The notes under the pieces: model-generated
Database searches by the model: none
The model's input: only the letters and a program-made list of their open reading frames with translations
Told to the model about the DNA's origin: nothing
Part shown: positions 48,907-57,478 of the stretch, one piece after another
Layout of the letters: every line of letters begins with the position of its first letter
How positions within the stretch are numbered: position 1 is the stretch's first letter
From: Halomarina ordinaria
GTDB lineage: Archaea > Halobacteriota > Halobacteria > Halobacteriales > Haloarculaceae
DNA: 64,000 nucleotides
Assembly (NCBI RefSeq): GCF_030553305.1
Contig: NZ_JARRAH010000001.1
Coordinates: 186,001-250,000 of the forward strand
Reading direction: 5' to 3'
Position numbers and translations under genes: made by a program

Positions 48907-50310
48907 ATGTCTACATCGAGTACGAACGAGGGGAACAGTCTCTCGCGTAACATCGGGCTCTTCGGTGCCGTGAGCACCGTCGTGGCGGGGACCCTGGGGG
49001 CGGGATTGTTCGTCACGCTCGGGACGGCGAGCGCGACGACGGGGCCGAGCGTCATCCTGGTCGTCGTCCTCTCGGGGGTGCTCGCGATGAGCATCGCCAT
49101 CAACTACAGCTGGATGGCCACCATCTTCCCGGCGGCCGCCGGCTCCTACGCCTACATCTCACGGACGTTCGAGAACCGCCTCCCGGGCTTCCTCGTGACG
49201 TGGTCGAAGTGGCTCGGGTACATGGCCGCCGACGCCGTCCTCGCGCTCGGGTTCGGCAGCTACCTCCAGGTGTTCTACCCGAGCGTCGACCCGGCGCTCG
49301 CGGGGTTCGGCCTGCTCACGGTCCTCTTCCTCATCAACCTCGTCGGCAACAAGGGCTACAGCGTCTCGCAGAACGCCATCTTCGCGTTCCTGATGCTCGC
49401 CATCCTCGTCCTGGTCGTGCCGGGGAGTTTCAGCGTCGACCCGGCGAACTACCAGCCGTTCTTCACCGGCGGGTCCGACGGCTTCCTCGCCGCCGCCGTC
49501 CCCCTCTTCTACGCCTACATCGGCATCGCCGTCGCCGGGCAGATGGGCGCGGAGGTGAAGAACCCCGGCCGGAACCTCCCGCTGGCGATGGCGGGCGGCA
49601 CGCTCATCCTCATCCTGCTGTACGTCTGGACGGCCATCGTCCTCTACGGGGTCGTCGCGGACTACACGGTCCTCGCGAACTCCGCCCGCCCGATGGCGAC
49701 CGCCGCCGAGGCGTTCCTCGGCGACAGCGCCATCGCCATCGTCGCCATCGGCGGCCTGCTCGCCACCGCCTCCAGCGTCCACGCGGTGATGGCCGCCGGC
49801 ATCAAGATGCCCTACTCGTGGGCGTGGGACGAGGTGTTCCCCAAGCGCTTCTGCGAGGTCAACGACCGGTTCGGGACGCCTCACTGGTCGCTGCTCACGC
49901 TGTACGTCGTCGCCAGCGCGCTCACGTTCTGGAGCTCTGGGCTCGACCAGGTCATCGTCATCGCGACGTTCAGCTACCTCATCGCGTACTTCACCGTCTC
50001 GATTACGGTCCTCTACGTCTACTTCACGAAGCCGGACCTCGCCTCGCAGGCGGCGTTCGACATCGGCGGCCTGCTCTTGCTGACGGGCGTCGTCGCGACG
50101 CTCGGCGCCGGCGCGCTCCTGACGCAGGCCTACCAGGGGTCGCTGACGGTGTACGTCCCGTGGCTGCTCGTCGGCATCGTCGTCTTCGCGGTGTACTGGT
50201 ACCGCGGCGAGCAGCGCGACGTCGACGTCGACGCGCTGCTCTCGACGCTCCCGGGGGTCTCCGCGACGGACCGCGAGGTCACCCAGGGGCAGGGGGTGGG
50301 CGATGACTGA
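48907..50310 (+). CDS. APC-superfamily amino-acid permease
   Basis: A 467-residue protein with 12 TM segments. The opening IGLFGAVSTVVAGTLGAGLFVTLGTASATTGPSVI is the amino-acid transporter TM1 with the unwound GxGLF. A later GQMGAEVKNPGRNLPLAM motif (TM6 end, E-x-K/N-P-x-R-x-x-P) is diagnostic of APC permeases. It imports an amino acid or peptide-derived compound with H+ or Na+. It overlaps the M20 peptidase gene by 8 nt, suggesting uptake followed by hydrolysis of an N-acyl or dipeptide compound. Confidence 0.93.
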   Translation: MSTSSTNEGNSLSRNIGLFGAVSTVVAGTLGAGLFVTLGTASATTGPSVILVVVLSGVLAMSIAINYSWMATIFPAAAGSYAYISRTFENRLPGFLVTWSKWLGYMAADAVLALGFGSYLQVFYPSVDPALAGFGLLTVLFLINLVGNKGYSVSQNAIFAFLMLAILVLVVPGSFSVDPANYQPFFTGGSDGFLAAAVPLFYAYIGIAVAGQMGAEVKNPGRNLPLAMAGGTLILILLYVWTAIVLYGVVADYTVLANSARPMATAAEAFLGDSAIAIVAIGGLLATASSVHAVMAAGIKMPYSWAWDEVFPKRFCEVNDRFGTPHWSLLTLYVVASALTFWSSGLDQVIVIATFSYLIAYFTVSITVLYVYFTKPDLASQAAFDIGGLLLLTGVVATLGAGALLTQAYQGSLTVYVPWLLVGIVVFAVYWYRGEQRDVDVDALLSTLPGVSATDREVTQGQGVGDD

Positions 50311-51505
50311 CGCCCGCGTCGTCGACCCCGACGCGACCATCGACCTCCTGCAGGAGATGGTGCGAATCCCGAGCCCGTACTTCGAGGAGCACGACCTCGC
50401 GGACTTCGTCTACGCCTGGCTCGCCGACCGCGACCTCGCCCCCGAGTACCACCACGTGAGCGAACCGGACATCACCGGCTACGAGGGGGACAACGTCGTC
50501 GCCCGACTGGAGGGGAACGACCCCGACGCGCCGACGCTCCTGCTCAACGCCCACATGGACACGGTGAAGCTCGTCGAGGACTGGGCGGAGGACCCCTGCT
50601 CGGGGCGCATCGAGGACGGGAAACTGTACGGGCAGGGCGCCTGCGACATGAAGGGCGGCCTCGCCGCCATCATGGTCGCCTTCGAGGCACTCGCGGAGCG
50701 GGACCTGGCCGGCGACGTGCTGTTCACGGCCGTCGTCGACGAGGAGGGCCCCTACGGCCTCGGCGCAGACCGTCTCGTCCGCGACGGCTACACCGACGAC
50801 TGCGACGCGGCCATCGTCACCGAACCCGGCCCCGTCCTCTCGCAGGGCGACGACGTCGAGAACCCGGCGCTCGTCCTCGGCGCGCGCGGCCGGTTCCTCT
50901 ACGACATCACGGTCAGGGGGAAGGCGGCGCACGGCTCGCAGCCGGAGAAGGGAGTCAACGCCGTCGTCGACGCCGGGCGCGTCGCCGAGGCGCTCACCGA
51001 CATCGAGGTCGGCACGCACCCCGAACTCGGCGACGGGTCGGTCTGTCCGCTCCTGCTCGACGGCGGGAGCCAGACGCTCTCGGTGCCCGAGCGCGCCCGC
51101 CTGATGGTCGACCGCCACGTCGTCGTCGGCGAGAGCGAGGCGGACGTGCGCGCCGACGCCGAGACGGCCATCGCGGCGCTCGACCTCGAGAGCGAGGTGG
51201 ATGTGAGCTTCCGGGAGGCACCCGAACCGGACATCCGCTACGGCCCCTACGTCACCGACCCCGACCACCCGCTGGTCGGGTCGCTCCGCGGTGCGGCCGA
51301 GCGCGTGACGGGCGTCGCCCCCGCCATCGCCTACTTCTCCAGCGTCGGCGACTTCAACTACTTCGGCGAGCGGGCGGGCCTTCCGACGGTCATCGTCGGT
51401 CCCGACGGCGAGAACATCCACGGGGCGGGCGAGTTCGTCTACACCGACGAGGTCGTCGAGGTGGCCGACATCGTCGTCGAGGGAGCGAGCGACCTGCTCG
51501 GGTAG
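50303..51505 (+). CDS. M20-family metallopeptidase (ArgE/DapE-like)
   Basis: A 400-residue zinc peptidase. Zinc ligands and catalytic residues are visible in order: NAHMDTVKL (His ligand and Asp), GQGACDMKGGLAA (bridging Asp), DEEGPYGLG (catalytic Glu and Glu ligand), TEPG (Asp/Glu ligand) and IHGAGEFVY (His ligand near the C-terminus). A dimerisation lid lies between (GKAAHGSQPEKGVNAV). It removes an acyl group or cleaves a dipeptide. It is translated together with the amino-acid permease upstream, so import and cleavage are linked. Confidence 0.93.
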   Translation: MTDARVVDPDATIDLLQEMVRIPSPYFEEHDLADFVYAWLADRDLAPEYHHVSEPDITGYEGDNVVARLEGNDPDAPTLLLNAHMDTVKLVEDWAEDPCSGRIEDGKLYGQGACDMKGGLAAIMVAFEALAERDLAGDVLFTAVVDEEGPYGLGADRLVRDGYTDDCDAAIVTEPGPVLSQGDDVENPALVLGARGRFLYDITVRGKAAHGSQPEKGVNAVVDAGRVAEALTDIEVGTHPELGDGSVCPLLLDGGSQTLSVPERARLMVDRHVVVGESEADVRADAETAIAALDLESEVDVSFREAPEPDIRYGPYVTDPDHPLVGSLRGAAERVTGVAPAIAYFSSVGDFNYFGERAGLPTVIVGPDGENIHGAGEFVYTDEVVEVADIVVEGASDLLG

Positions 51506-51566
51506 CCCGGGCCGTCAGGCGAGTGCCGGCCCAACGTTCAACTGGGCGACCGTCGAAGTCGGTCAC

Positions 51567-51806
51567 ATGGCAACCGAATTCACGGACGAGCAGGTCGGCA
51601 AGCGCGTCGTCTCCCAGACCGGCGAGGAGATAGGGACCGTCTCGTCGGTCAGCGACGGCGACCTCCACGTCACCGTCGACGGGGACGTCGACGACGACCT
51701 CGCCGACGAACTGGGGTGGGGTGGTGCCGTCGAACAGGACACGAACCGCCTCGAGAGGGAGTACGTGGCGGACGTCGAGGAGGAGTCGGTTCGTCTCCGA
51801 ATCTGA
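51567..51806 (+). CDS. small PRC-barrel-like protein
   Basis: A 79-residue acidic protein: EFTDEQVGKRVVSQTGEEIGTVSSVSDGDLHVTVDGD is the PRC-barrel type beta fold (V-x-x-x-G-x-x-I/V-G-x-V). The second half (GAVEQDTNRLEREYVADVEEESVRL) completes the barrel. Similar stand-alone haloarchaeal proteins bind RNA or ribosome-associated partners, but no specific role is known. It is immediately followed by the stop codon of the convergent carboxypeptidase gene. Confidence 0.75.
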   Translation: MATEFTDEQVGKRVVSQTGEEIGTVSSVSDGDLHVTVDGDVDDDLADELGWGGAVEQDTNRLEREYVADVEEESVRLRI

Positions 51807-53141
51807 CTACCGCGTCGGGAGGTCGACGCCGTGGGGGTTCTCCAGCGGGTCGCCCGTCAGGGGGATGTCCCAGTACTTCTCCGCGTCCACGTCGTCGATG
51901 GAGCCGTCGGCCATCGCCTCGAAGGTGGCCATGAAGCCCACCGTCGTCGCCTGGACCATCTGGCCGAAGCCCTGCTGGCCGCGGTCGTCGGTCTGGCCGG
52001 CGACCTCGTAGAGCAGGCCCGCCGCGCCCGTGTTCGGGCAGACGGTGTCGAGGTACGACCCCCACAGCGGGTAGTAGCCGTAGCGGGTCACGCTGTCGAA
52101 GACGCTGTCGCCGCGCTGGCCGAGCGCCTCCTCGACGAGGACGTTCAGTTGGAGCGACCGCTCGCTCGTCTCGGCGTCGATGAACGGGTCGACGACCTGC
52201 TCGACGTCCGCGCCGTCGAAGTCGAACGGCGAGCGGTCGAGGTACGCCTCGCCGTAGGCGGGCATGACGCTCATGATGGTCTGCTTAGGGGGCTGGTTGC
52301 CGTCGCCGGAACCGGGGTAGAGGTAGCGCCCCTGGTGGTGGTGCGTGATGGCGTAGTCCGGGTCGGCGCGGAGCGCGCTCGCGGCGACGGCGCGCACCTC
52401 GGGCGCGAGCATGAGCCCGCTCGACCGCAGGGTGTAGCCCTCGTACTCGACGTCGTAGTAGTTCACGCCGCTGTCGCTCTGGGACCACGACCCGTCCTGC
52501 TCGTCGATGGCGTCCGCGTCCAGCGCGATGTTGAAGTCCCGGTTCATGTCGTAGCCGGGGTGCGCGTCGTCGGGCGTCGCGTAGTGGTAGGACGGCCGGT
52601 ACGCGGAGTCGCCCTCCGCCCAGTCCTGGGTGTTGGTCCGGCGGCCGATCCACTCGTCGGTCCCGTCGTCGTCGATGTCGTACTCGAACATCGCCCCGTC
52701 GGGGTTCACCCGGGGGACCACGGTGAACGAGAGTTCGTCGAGCAGGAGGTCGACCTGCTTCGAGTTCCCGAGCGCGAGGTCGCGCAGTAGGCTGAGGGTC
52801 ACTTCCGTCCCGACGGGTTCGTCGCCGTGAATCTGGTTGATGAGGTGGACGCCCGTGTCGCCGTCGCCGACCGTGACCTCCCAGATGGGTCCGCCGAGGC
52901 CGGCCGACCGACCGATCTGCGTCAGCGAGATGCGGTCGCTCTTGCGGTCGAGGCGCTGCAGGTCGGCCGCGAGTTCCTCGTTCGTGTGGTAGGCGTTGAG
53001 GTTGTACGCGTGCTCGCTGCCCGGCCACGGGCCACCGGGGCGGTAGTTCCCGCGTCGGTCGTCGTCGGCAACTGCGGTCCCGGTCGCCGCCAGCCCTAGG
53101 AGGGCCGTTCCGGTCGTTTTCAGATAGGTACGTCGTCGCAT
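51807..53141 (-). CDS. Tat-exported M14 zinc carboxypeptidase-like protein
   Basis: A 444-residue protein. The N-terminus RRRTYLKTTGTALLGLAATGTAVA is a twin-arginine signal (R-R-x-Y-L-K, then an Ala-rich hydrophobic part), so it is exported folded. The M14 zinc ligands are H and E in INQIHGDEPVGTE and the third His in the THHHQGRYL stretch; the catalytic Glu is in LLYEVAGQ near the C-terminus. It would cleave C-terminal residues from extracellular peptides. The start at 53141 follows from the signal peptide; the frame is open to 53306. The divergent spacer to the AI-2E-type gene is AT-rich (TACGTATAATAATTTTGG), likely a promoter for both. Confidence 0.93.
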   Translation of the reverse strand: MRRRTYLKTTGTALLGLAATGTAVADDDRRGNYRPGGPWPGSEHAYNLNAYHTNEELAADLQRLDRKSDRISLTQIGRSAGLGGPIWEVTVGDGDTGVHLINQIHGDEPVGTEVTLSLLRDLALGNSKQVDLLLDELSFTVVPRVNPDGAMFEYDIDDDGTDEWIGRRTNTQDWAEGDSAYRPSYHYATPDDAHPGYDMNRDFNIALDADAIDEQDGSWSQSDSGVNYYDVEYEGYTLRSSGLMLAPEVRAVAASALRADPDYAITHHHQGRYLYPGSGDGNQPPKQTIMSVMPAYGEAYLDRSPFDFDGADVEQVVDPFIDAETSERSLQLNVLVEEALGQRGDSVFDSVTRYGYYPLWGSYLDTVCPNTGAAGLLYEVAGQTDDRGQQGFGQMVQATTVGFMATFEAMADGSIDDVDAEKYWDIPLTGDPLENPHGVDLPTR

Positions 53142-53317
53142 GATACTGTTCAACTGGACTAGATTACGTATAATAATTTTGGCCGATTTTTCGAAAGAAA
53201 GTGGTGCGAGGTCGTCCGCCGGACGGGCTCCCGTCGATTCGACCCTCCGGTCACGGCGACCTGTCGCTCGCCGACACCGTCGCGGTAGGTTTTTGCGTCC
53301 GACCACGTATCAGCTGC

Positions 53318-54364
53318 ATGAACAGACACCGGGCGGTACTGGTCGTCCTGCTGTTCGTCGCCGCCGCGCTGGCGTACGCGCTGGTACGGCCGTTCCTCCA
53401 GTACGTCCTGCTCGCGGTGTTGTTGGCGTACCTCCTCTACCCGGTCCAGCGGCGTCTCGCCCCGCGCGTCGGCTCCCGGGTGGCGGCGGCGACGCTCATC
53501 ACCGTGACGGTGGGGTTGCTGTTGCTCCCCGTCGCGGTCCTCCTCGGGGTGGCCGCCCAGCAGGCGCTCGGCATCGTCGAGTTGCTCCGGACCGGGGCGG
53601 CCAACTACGAGGGACTCGAACGGTTCCTCCGGACGACGTTCGGCGTCGCCGTCGAACTCGACGCGCTCCTGCCGACGATTCCGGAGCGACTCGGCGAGAT
53701 GGTCAACCGGAACGGGTCGGAGGGGACCCAGCGCGTCCTCGCCGAGGCGCTGAACGTCGTGACGACCGTGACGAACCTCGGCATCGGCCTGTTCGTCACC
53801 TTGTTCCTGCTCTACTACCTGCTCGTCGACGGGGCCGACGTCGTCGGCTGGGTCCGACGCGTCCTGCCGCTCAGCCCGTCGGTCCAGCGCGACCTCCTCG
53901 GCGAGTGCGACCGGCTCATGTGGGCCGCCGTCGTCGGCAACGTCGTCGTCGCGCTGGTACAGGGACTCCTCACCGGCATCGGGTTCTACGCCGTCGGGTT
54001 CTCGGACGTCGTCTTCTGGACCGTCGTCACGTTCGGGCTCTCGTTGCTCCCGCTCATCGGGGCGTCCGTCGTCTGGCTCCCCGCGTCGCTCTACCTCGTC
54101 GTCACCGGACAACCGGTCCCGGGGGCGGCGCTGTTCGCCTACGGTGCGCTCGTCGTCAGCCTCTCCGACAACTACCTCCGGCCGGTCGTCGGCGGTCGGG
54201 AGGCGAACCTGAACCCGGGACTGTTCCTGCTCGGTATCTTCGGCGGCCTCGCCCTCCTCGGGGTCATGGGGTTGTTCTTCGGGCCGGTCCTCCTCGGGAT
54301 GGCGAAGCGAATCGCCGAGGTCACCGCCCGGGAACTCGCGGAGGACTCCAGCATCGCGCGCTGA
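53318..54364 (+). CDS. AI-2E-family (PerM-like) membrane protein
   Basis: A 348-residue polytopic protein with about seven or eight TM segments. It begins MNRHRAVLVVLLFVAAALAYALVRPFLQYVLLAVLLAYLLYPVQRRL, with the family's long periplasmic part and later GLLTGIGFYAVGFSDVVFWTVVTFGLSLLPLIGASVVWLPASLYL, a recognisable AI-2E_transport stretch. NYLRPVVGGREANLNPGLFLLGIFGGLALLGVMGLFFGPVLLG closes the domain. Members export signals or act in ion or osmotic homeostasis; in haloarchaea the substrate is not known. The start at 53318 is chosen because the TM begins directly. Confidence 0.87.
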   Translation: MNRHRAVLVVLLFVAAALAYALVRPFLQYVLLAVLLAYLLYPVQRRLAPRVGSRVAAATLITVTVGLLLLPVAVLLGVAAQQALGIVELLRTGAANYEGLERFLRTTFGVAVELDALLPTIPERLGEMVNRNGSEGTQRVLAEALNVVTTVTNLGIGLFVTLFLLYYLLVDGADVVGWVRRVLPLSPSVQRDLLGECDRLMWAAVVGNVVVALVQGLLTGIGFYAVGFSDVVFWTVVTFGLSLLPLIGASVVWLPASLYLVVTGQPVPGAALFAYGALVVSLSDNYLRPVVGGREANLNPGLFLLGIFGGLALLGVMGLFFGPVLLGMAKRIAEVTARELAEDSSIAR

Positions 54365-54630
54365 TTCGCCCACTGCGACCGTCGCCTCGGACGACCTATA
54401 CTCATACCCCGCGGGGAACGGGTGTAGCTACAACCGACTTGCGGCCGTCCGCCCTCGGAACACCTGCGGACGCGGGGTGTGGACGCACGCCGCCTCGCGC
54501 CGCCGGACGCGCGTTCCCGTTCCCCCGTCACCCGCCGCACCGACGACGGCCGGATTCGGATGGCACACACCGTCGTCGAGTCGGGGGTGACGGCCGCAGT
54601 GGATACCGACTCGACGCCCGTTCGTTTCGG

Positions 54631-55029
54631 CTACCGGTCGGTCTCCTCGTCGAACTGTTCCGGTTCCACGTCGACCGTGTCCGCGTCCGCGTCGTCGTCG
54701 AGCGCTTCGAGGTCCCGGCCGGCGTTGTACTCCTCGTCGCCGCCCGCCTCGCCCGTCAGTTCACCGTAGAGCGCCTCTCGAACCTCCTCCGGGGTGTCGA
54801 ACTCCTCGCTCTGGGTCATGCGGTCGAAGACGCTCCCGAGCGACTCCGTCTCGTTGGGCAGGTCGATGGGCTGGTCCGCGTACTCCTTCGCCAGTTCCTC
54901 GCTCCGGACGGGGTACTCCCGCTCGCCGAGGTCGGTCTGGACCTCGTCGAGCAACGACTCGACGTTCTCCGCCCGCTCGCGCTTTCGCTCGCCGATGCGG
55001 TCCTGGGCGCGGTCTCTGTCTCCGGACAT
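54631..55029 (-). CDS. DUF5789-family haloarchaeal protein
   Basis: A 132-residue protein starting MSGDRDRAQDRIGERKRERAENVESLLDEVQTDLGEREYPVRSEELAKEYADQPIDLPNETESLGSVFDRM, the DUF5789 pattern (a charged helix, then the LGxVFDRM motif, then a YxxELTG helix). The C-terminal 30 residues are acidic. The family is widespread in haloarchaea, with unknown function. Nothing else is visible in the 266-nt spacer downstream apart from the palindrome CCCCGCGGGG at 54407-54416 near the stop of the AI-2E-type gene. Confidence 0.85.
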   Translation of the reverse strand: MSGDRDRAQDRIGERKRERAENVESLLDEVQTDLGEREYPVRSEELAKEYADQPIDLPNETESLGSVFDRMTQSEEFDTPEEVREALYGELTGEAGGDEEYNAGRDLEALDDDADADTVDVEPEQFDEETDR

Positions 55030-55100
55030 GGGGGTCTCGCTACGCCGGGACGACGAAAAGGTCTGTGGGCGGGCGGGAGCGTTGCCGCCGTCTCGACCGC

Positions 55101-56294
55101 TCAGTTCGTCGTGAGTATCTCGACGACGTCGCGGTGGTCCAGTTCGTGGTCGGCACCGATCTGCCGCTTGCTCCGGCAGTCGATGCCGTGGAGGAGGCCG
55201 TCGCCGATGTCGGTGTGGAGGAAGTACGCGAAGTCCTCCGTGGTGGAGTTCGGAGGGAGGAGGAAACAGTCCCGGAGGACCTTCCCCTCGTCGGTGACGA
55301 CGCCCTTCGAACTCCCGGGGAAGACCGCCACGGCCCCGAGTTCGCCGAACAGCGCGGCTTCGAGCGCGCGCTGGACACCCGTCCCCTCGTACTCGGTGAC
55401 GAAGTCGCGGATGCGTTCGAGGCCGGTCTTCTGCTCCATCGAGACGTCCCCCACGACCTCGAAGTCCGACGCGCCGGGCGTGTAGTCGACGACGCCGGCC
55501 TCGTCGGCCTTCTTCAGCGCCTTCTCGGCGTGGGCGCTCACCGGGACGACCGTGAGGTGGTCGTAGTCGGGGTCGGCGGTTATCTCCGCGAAGTTGGCCT
55601 GCGCCTCCGGCGTGTCCATCTTGTTGGCCGCGACGACCATCGGTTTCGTGCGCTTCCGTATCTCGCGGGCGAGTTCGAGGCGGTCCGGTTCCGTCCACGT
55701 GTCGGGGTCGAGGTCCAGCCCCTGCGCGAGGACGACCTGCTTCACCTCGTCTTTGGTGATGCCGAAGGCGTCCATCTGCTCGGCCAGCGACACCTCGACG
55801 TCCTTGTCGGCGCCGTGGTAGCCGGTGCGGTAGCGCTCGATGCCCTTCTCCAGGACGCCGAGGTACCACTGGTCGAGTTCGTCCTCGAGGAAGGCGATGT
55901 CCTCGCGGGGGTCGTGACCCTCCGTCGCCTCGCCCTCGACGTCCGTCGTCCCGGAGAAGTCGACGACGTGGACGAGGACGTCCGCCTCGTTGAGGTCGGT
56001 GAGGAACTGGTTGCCGAGGCCCTTCCCCTCGTGGGCGCCGGGGATGAGGCCCGCCACGTCGACGAGTTTCGTCGGGACGAACCGGGTGCCGCCCTCGCAG
56101 AAGCCCGTCTCGGGGGTGCAGGTCTCGCCGAACTCGGGGGCGGCGCACTCGACGCGGACGTACGCCTCGCCGACGCTCGGGTCGATGGTGGTGAAGGGGT
56201 AGGCACCCTCCGGCACGTCGTTCATCGTCGCGGCGTTGAAGAAGGAGGACTTGCCCACCGAGGGCTTGCCCACGAGACCGATCTTGTAACTCAT
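55101..56294 (-). CDS. ychF: redox-regulated ATPase/GTPase YchF (Obg-HflX family)
   Basis: A 397-residue translation-associated P-loop NTPase. G1 is GKPSVGKS (residues 9-16), G3 DVAGLIPGAHEGKGLG, G4 AANKMD (the archaeal NKxD form), and a coiled insertion lies near residues 130-200. The C-terminal TGS domain, with HTDIGDGLLHGIDCRSKRQIGADHELDHRDVVEIL, is complete. It binds ribosomes and hydrolyses ATP and GTP. It faces an AT-rich spacer, from which a CCGTTTCGG-type element at 56315-56323 could start it. Confidence 0.95.
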   Translation of the reverse strand: MSYKIGLVGKPSVGKSSFFNAATMNDVPEGAYPFTTIDPSVGEAYVRVECAAPEFGETCTPETGFCEGGTRFVPTKLVDVAGLIPGAHEGKGLGNQFLTDLNEADVLVHVVDFSGTTDVEGEATEGHDPREDIAFLEDELDQWYLGVLEKGIERYRTGYHGADKDVEVSLAEQMDAFGITKDEVKQVVLAQGLDLDPDTWTEPDRLELAREIRKRTKPMVVAANKMDTPEAQANFAEITADPDYDHLTVVPVSAHAEKALKKADEAGVVDYTPGASDFEVVGDVSMEQKTGLERIRDFVTEYEGTGVQRALEAALFGELGAVAVFPGSSKGVVTDEGKVLRDCFLLPPNSTTEDFAYFLHTDIGDGLLHGIDCRSKRQIGADHELDHRDVVEILTTN

Positions 56295-56662
56295 TGGACT
56301 CGCTCGGCGAGCGACCCCCGAAACGGTTGCGACTCGACGGCTCGGCGTGTCGTGCGAACACGGGACGGACCCTCGGGACGGGCCATGAATATCTATATAG
56401 ACGCTCGAATGGAGGGCTATTTCATACTAATGTATGCTGAAACATAATGGTTACTCGGCGTTTGTGAGGGCTAATAACATGCACCTTGTCACAGATTGTA
56501 CCGGGTCGTGAGCGTCCGAGCGGCCCACCCACACTGTGTGACATGGTTGCATTTCTCACAACCTATCAACATTAGAGAATGTTTTTTATACCTCGGGGAC
56601 GTTCTACTGAGTACGGCCGGGAGACGATGCGGTTGCACCGCCCCCGGCACGGAGTTCACCGC
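56295..56662. other. AT-rich 368-nt spacer with a hairpin
   Basis: No gene is supported here. TTTCATAC-TAAT-GTATGctGAAA at 56420-56442 forms an 8-bp stem with a 2-nt bulge and 4-nt loop. TTTTTTATA at 56582-56590 is a strong TATA-like element with a TSS expected near 56613. The stretch between about 56380 and 56620 is clearly richer in A and T than the genes on each side and could hold a small RNA or a regulated promoter. Confidence 0.5.
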
Positions 56663-56944
56663 ATGTCACGACACCCTATCCGCTCCGACCTGCTGTACGG
56701 TTCCCGAACGCCGACCGACGCCAGGTCGGTCCTCACGATGTTCGCCATGCTGGCGCTCGTCCCGCTCGCGCTCTGGGCGGCCGAGAACCTCGCCCTCGCG
56801 GCGGCGGCGCTCGCCGCCGTCCTCGCCCTCCGGCTCCTCGTCGGACGGGTCGCCCGTCGTCGGCGCGGCGAGGAGACGACGCTCCGCGTCCCCGGCGTCG
56901 ACGCGCAGTTCCAGGTGCGCGTCCAGGGCCGTCCGAACCGCTGA
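56663..56944 (+). CDS. small two-TM membrane protein
   Basis: A 93-residue protein, MSRHPIRSDLLYGSRTPTDARSVLTMFAMLALVPLALWAAENLALAAAALAAVLALRLLVGRV, with two hydrophobic segments and a basic-acidic C-terminal tail ending in VDAQFQVRVQGRPNR. An ATG at 56627, nearer to the TATA element at 56582-56590, is another possible start. Family and role are unknown. Confidence 0.65.
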   Translation: MSRHPIRSDLLYGSRTPTDARSVLTMFAMLALVPLALWAAENLALAAAALAAVLALRLLVGRVARRRRGEETTLRVPGVDAQFQVRVQGRPNR

Positions 56945-57036
56945 CGCGCTCGACGTACTACCACACGGGGTCGTGACGCCGTCTCTTTCGAACGTCGTTC
57001 TCACGTCGACGAGACGACTCACCCGCGAGTGCGAAC

Positions 57037-57042
57037 GTTTAC
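57037..57042 (+). promoter_or_regulatory. TATA-like element (GTTTAC)
   Basis: AACGTTTACG lies about 27 nt before the ATG at 57067, consistent with a leaderless transcript. Confidence 0.5.
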
Positions 57043-57066
57043 GCGCGACGGACGGAACGGGCCGGT

Positions 57067-57411
57067 ATGGCAGACGAGATTTCGCTCGACGGGCGGACGC
57101 TCGCCGGGGTCGCCAACGACGCCACGGGTGAGGTGGGCCGCGACACCACCTTCGAGTTCGAACAGGTGGACGACCGGATACACGCGCGCTACGCCGGCGG
57201 GTCGGTCGTGACGGGCCACCTGGTCGGCACGTTCGACGGACGACGGTGGGACGTCCGCTACGCACAGTTGCACGAGGACGGCGAGACGGCGACCGGACAC
57301 TCCGTGGGGGTCGTCTCCGTCCTCGACGACGGCCGCGTCCGCGTCGAGGACGAGTGGGAGTGGGAGTCGAAGCCCGGCACGGGAGCGTCCGTCCTCGAAG
57401 AGGTCGACTAG
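57067..57411 (+). CDS. small beta-rich protein (family often named N-acetylglutamate synthase)
   Basis: A 114-residue protein, DGRTLAGVANDATGEVGRDTTFEFEQVDDRIHARYAGGSVVTGHLVGTFDGRRWDVRYAQLHEDGETATGHSVGVVSVLDDGRVRVEDEWEWESKPGTGASVLEE, which repeats the beta-strand pattern of a small family found in bacteria and archaea. That family is widely carried in databases under the name N-acetylglutamate synthase, but it is too short for an acetyltransferase and has no acetyl-CoA motif, so the name is probably wrong. It is cytosolic, of unknown role. Confidence 0.75.
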   Translation: MADEISLDGRTLAGVANDATGEVGRDTTFEFEQVDDRIHARYAGGSVVTGHLVGTFDGRRWDVRYAQLHEDGETATGHSVGVVSVLDDGRVRVEDEWEWESKPGTGASVLEEVD

Positions 57412-57478
57412 CCCCGGGCGGAATCCACGGAGCCGTGCCGTATATGAGCCCCCCACGAGTGAGTCGGAGACGGAGCAA

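Noticed and set aside
54365-54630. Search of the spacer for RNA genes or a small gene
   Set aside because: Only the palindrome CCCCGCGGGG (54407-54416) was seen; no tRNA-like arms, no box C/D pattern and no frame with haloarchaeal composition.
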